Shown: positions 61,692-64,000 of the stretch, in pieces
Layout: each line of letters begins with the position of its first letter
Position numbering within the stretch: the first letter of the stretch is position 1
Source of the DNA: Spirochaetota bacterium
GTDB taxonomy: Bacteria > Spirochaetota > Brachyspiria > Brachyspirales > JACRPF01
Length of the DNA: 64,000 nucleotides
Reading direction: 5' to 3'
NCBI GenBank assembly: GCA_016214035.1
Contig: JACRPF010000008.1
Coordinates: 62,001-126,000 of the forward strand
Made by a program: the position numbers and the translations under genes
The notes under the pieces: generated by a model
Told to the model about the DNA's origin: nothing
Database searches by the model: none
The model's input: only the letters and a program-made list of their open reading frames with translations

Positions 61692-62777
61692 ATGAACAGA
61701 TATCCTGCGGTCATCGAACGCGTAGATAATTTCAAACAATGCTATGCCCGGAAAAATAAACGCCCGTTATTCGGATTTGTTATCGGCAGTGAATATCCGC
61801 TCTATCGCTATCGCGCATCGCAGACGCTTCCCGATGGAAAACCGCTGACGCCATCAGATTTTCAACCGGCGGAATATATCGCCGATTACAACCGCATGAC
61901 CGATGAACAGAATGCATACGGCGGCGACCTCATCTACAGCGCAAGCGCGTTCTGGGGTATACCGTGGCTCGAAGCCGCGCTCGGCTGCCCGATTGTCGCC
62001 GAACAGTCAACCGGCTCGATATACAGCAAATCTCCCGCCGGCTTTTCACCCGCGGCTATTCCGTCATTCAATCCGTCATCGCCGTGGAACGACCTCATGT
62101 GCAGATTCCTTGATGCGGCAGCCCGCGCATCGGACGGCCGATACCCGCTCGCAACCACGCGCATGCGCGGCATCAGCGATTTGTTATCGGCGCTCTACGG
62201 CGGCGAGCAATTTCTCTTTGCAATGATGGAAAAACCCGATGAGGTCATGGCTGTCTGTGAACGCCTCACCGATTTCTGGATAGCTCACGCAAAACTCCAG
62301 CTCGCACATATACCGCTCTTTCACGGCGGCGTGGGCTCGTATCTCTACAACGTATGGGCGCCCGCAAATACCGTTTGGATGCAGGAGGACTCGGCGGCGC
62401 TCCTCTCTCCCGACTTGTACCGCACGTTCATCGAACCGTGCAACCGGCGTATCGCGCGGGAACTGAACATCATCGTCCATATGCATCCCACGGGGTATTA
62501 TCCGTTCCGTGAATACGCTGCAATGGAACCGCGCGCACTTGAGCTTCATCTTGACCATGGCGGCCCATCGGCATCGCAGCTTACCCCCGTTCATCGTGAA
62601 ATACTCTCGAAAACACCGCTCATCATCTGGGGCGATATCTCAGATGATGACCTGTCACATATGCTGACGAATCTCCCGCCGGAAGGGCTGATAATAACCG
62701 CTCTCGTCGCCGATAAAGCTCATGCCGACCGGATCTGGCGGCTCTATGAAATCTGCATGGATACCCATAGGAACTGA
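61692..62777 (+). CDS. URO-D superfamily protein
   Basis: The 361-residue protein resembles uroporphyrinogen decarboxylase-like proteins that occur beside glycan genes in Planctomycetes, Lentisphaerae and relatives. These are not haem enzymes and some may act as methyltransferases. Supporting features are KNKRPLFGFVIGSEYPLYRY near residue 20, YGGDLIYSASAFWGIPWLEA near 75, HGGVGSYLYNVWAPANTVW near 215, and LHLDHGGPSASQLTPVH near 285. It starts 8 nt after the sialidase-like gene and is probably co-transcribed. The true reaction is unknown. Confidence 0.65.
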   Translation: MNRYPAVIERVDNFKQCYARKNKRPLFGFVIGSEYPLYRYRASQTLPDGKPLTPSDFQPAEYIADYNRMTDEQNAYGGDLIYSASAFWGIPWLEAALGCPIVAEQSTGSIYSKSPAGFSPAAIPSFNPSSPWNDLMCRFLDAAARASDGRYPLATTRMRGISDLLSALYGGEQFLFAMMEKPDEVMAVCERLTDFWIAHAKLQLAHIPLFHGGVGSYLYNVWAPANTVWMQEDSAALLSPDLYRTFIEPCNRRIARELNIIVHMHPTGYYPFREYAAMEPRALELHLDHGGPSASQLTPVHREILSKTPLIIWGDISDDDLSHMLTNLPPEGLIITALVADKAHADRIWRLYEICMDTHRN

Positions 62778-62817
62778 ACCCCGGCAGTTGGAATACCCCC
62801 ATTTCACCGCGATTTGT

Positions 62818-62845
62818 TTGACTTTACCCCGATACAGCGTATAAT
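62818..62845 (+). promoter_or_regulatory. Promoter of the LolC/E-type gene
   Basis: TTGACT at 62818-62823 and TATAAT at 62840-62845 are spaced by 16 bp, 49 bp before the ATG. Confidence 0.7.
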
Positions 62846-62894
62846 GATTTCGCATCGAATATGCGGTACTTCGGTACGCCACACAGGAAAGACA

Positions 62895-64000
62895 ATGCGG
62901 CTTGAATTCATGCTCGGCAGACGTTATTTGATGGCAAAACGCAGGCTGTCTTTCGTTTCCATTATTACTGCGCTCTGCATCATCGGCATAACCGCAGGCA
63001 TCAGTCTCCTTATTATGGTAATCTCGGTCATGAACGGATTTGAGGCCGAGGTCCGCGAAAAAATACTCGGCACGCGGGCGCATATCAACATCAGCGGACA
63101 CGACGCAAACGGCATCAGAAACCATAAAATGATCATCGATGAGGCGAAAAAGAACAAGGATGTCGTTCTTGCATCGTCGTACGTCACCTCGCCGGCGATA
63201 CTTCGCACCGCATTCATCGATTCACTCATCAATGTTCGCGCGTTCGATGAGGAAACGTTCCGCAACGACACCAACATGAACCGTTATTTTGTCTTCAAAC
63301 ACGGCAGCGCCGATCTTGCAACGCCCAACGCGGCGCTCATCGGCACCGAGATGGCGGTCAATTATGCGCTCGACATGAACGACTACATCGACGTCATCAC
63401 CGTCGCGGGCGACCGCGCACTCGGATACCGTCCGACCATGCAGCGGCTGCAGGTGAAGGGGATATACAAAACCGGTTATTATGAATATGATTCAAAACTC
63501 GTCATCGTGCCGCTCAAAACGGCGCAGGCAATGGCGGGCATCCCCGACAAGGTGAGCGGTGTTGCAGTCAAGGTGAAGGATTATCTTTCCGCGGATCGCG
63601 TTGCACGCGAGATCGACGCTGCGCTCAAAGGATTATACTTCGTCACACCGTGGATGTACTTTGAACGGAATTTCTTCGAGGCCTTGAAGAACGAAAAGCT
63701 CCTGATGGGTCTTGCGCTCTCAGTCATCATCCTCATCGCTTCGTTCAACATCGCCACCAGTCAGATACTGTTCGTCAAGGACAAACGCCGCGAGATCGCG
63801 ATATTGAAAACGCTCGGGCTGAAGCCATTCAATGTCGCTCAGGTCTTTTTTCTGGAAGGCACCATCATCGGATTCGTCGGCGTCGTCATCGGCGTAACAC
63901 TCGGACTATTCCTTGCCACACATGTAAAGGAAACGCTCGTGGGCATTCAGCGTTTCATGCAGTTCTTCCTTGACATCTATTACTTCTTCGCGCACATCAT
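62895..64000 (+). CDS. LolC/LolE-family lipoprotein-releasing permease, partial
   Basis: The frame is open from the ATG at 62895 (AGGAA 5 nt upstream) to the window end, so the C-terminus is missing; 368 codons are visible. The opening MRLEFMLGRRYLMAKRRLSF and a first membrane helix (about 20-45, IITALCIIGITAGISLLIMV) are typical of LolC/E. A periplasmic domain (about 46-265) and two further helices (LSVIILIASFNIATSQILFV near 275 and IIGFVGVVIGVTLGLFLATH near 320) follow. KDKRREIAILKTLGLK is the cytoplasmic coupling loop. The protein would extract lipoproteins from the inner membrane with LolD; neither partner is in the window. Confidence 0.88.
   Translation, partial: MRLEFMLGRRYLMAKRRLSFVSIITALCIIGITAGISLLIMVISVMNGFEAEVREKILGTRAHINISGHDANGIRNHKMIIDEAKKNKDVVLASSYVTSPAILRTAFIDSLINVRAFDEETFRNDTNMNRYFVFKHGSADLATPNAALIGTEMAVNYALDMNDYIDVITVAGDRALGYRPTMQRLQVKGIYKTGYYEYDSKLVIVPLKTAQAMAGIPDKVSGVAVKVKDYLSADRVAREIDAALKGLYFVTPWMYFERNFFEALKNEKLLMGLALSVIILIASFNIATSQILFVKDKRREIAILKTLGLKPFNVAQVFFLEGTIIGFVGVVIGVTLGLFLATHVKETLVGIQRFMQFFLDIYYFFAHI

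Noticed and set aside
1-64000. tRNA or rRNA genes
   Set aside because: I read the intergenic gaps for cloverleaf and rRNA patterns and found none. A covariance search would be needed to exclude a diverged tRNA.

Overview
The window is a chromosomal segment of a Gram-negative, free-living bacterium of moderately high G+C content. The Gram-negative call rests on a LolC/E-type permease, outer-membrane beta-barrel endings, lipoproteins and surface beta-helix proteins. The gene mix fits Spirochaetota (FecR plus class III adenylate cyclase, DUF58/BatA, CsgG-like and PEGA proteins) or Lentisphaerota and relatives (sulfatases, DUF4832, IclR-led glycan operons). The sequence alone does not decide between them. 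No rRNA, tRNA, CRISPR, transposase or phage gene was found. The first and last genes run off the window.

Layout. 1-4.3 kb: a truncated toroid-type carbohydrate enzyme, an SGNH hydrolase and a DUF4832 protein. 4.6-8.4 kb: an FtsY-DUF58-BatA operon from a strong promoter. 8.3-12.2 kb (minus): frr, uppS, galT and a histidine kinase. 12.6-14.5 kb: a secreted Ig-like repeat protein and a lipoprotein. 14.5-15.3 kb: no clear gene, but a 21-bp tandem array. 15.3-21.8 kb: addB, addA and a membrane protein. 21.9-29.5 kb: a TrpB2 enzyme followed by adenylate cyclase, FecR protein, barrel protein and beta-helix protein in one tight operon. 29.7-36.1 kb: diguanylate cyclase, malic enzyme, MFS exporter, tRNA nucleotidyltransferase, thymidylate kinase, glycosyltransferase and a small basic protein. 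36.6-44 kb: an IclR-led glycan operon with a sulfatase, a beta-helix enzyme, a frameshifted second sulfatase and a GH130 enzyme. 44.2-46.8 kb: a PL8 lyase. 47.1-57.1 kb: a cell-surface module of two CsgG-like proteins, a propeller-like protein and two large beta-helix paralogues, plus a remnant of a third. 57.3-62.8 kb: a secreted protein of unknown function, carbonic anhydrase, NagB-like, sialidase-like and URO-D-like proteins. 62.9 kb to the end: a LolC/E-type permease.

How the genes fit together. The PL8 lyase, sulfatases, beta-helix enzyme, GH130 enzyme, NagB-like deaminase and sialidase-like protein suggest growth on sulfated, amino-sugar-containing polysaccharide, with local IclR control. 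Two other gene sets look like envelope and signalling assemblies (cyclase/FecR/barrel/helix, and CsgG/propeller/helix).

The strongest unexplained signal is a family of four ~140-bp non-coding elements (10656-10794, 15144-15281, 36157-36298, 36355-36493). They share three stems supported by compensatory base changes, and GGA sits in seven of the eight small hairpin loops. That arrangement resembles CsrA/Rsm-type binding hairpins. A second inverted-repeat family (4430-4568 and 12259-12407) and the 21-bp array at 14711-14983 are also unexplained.
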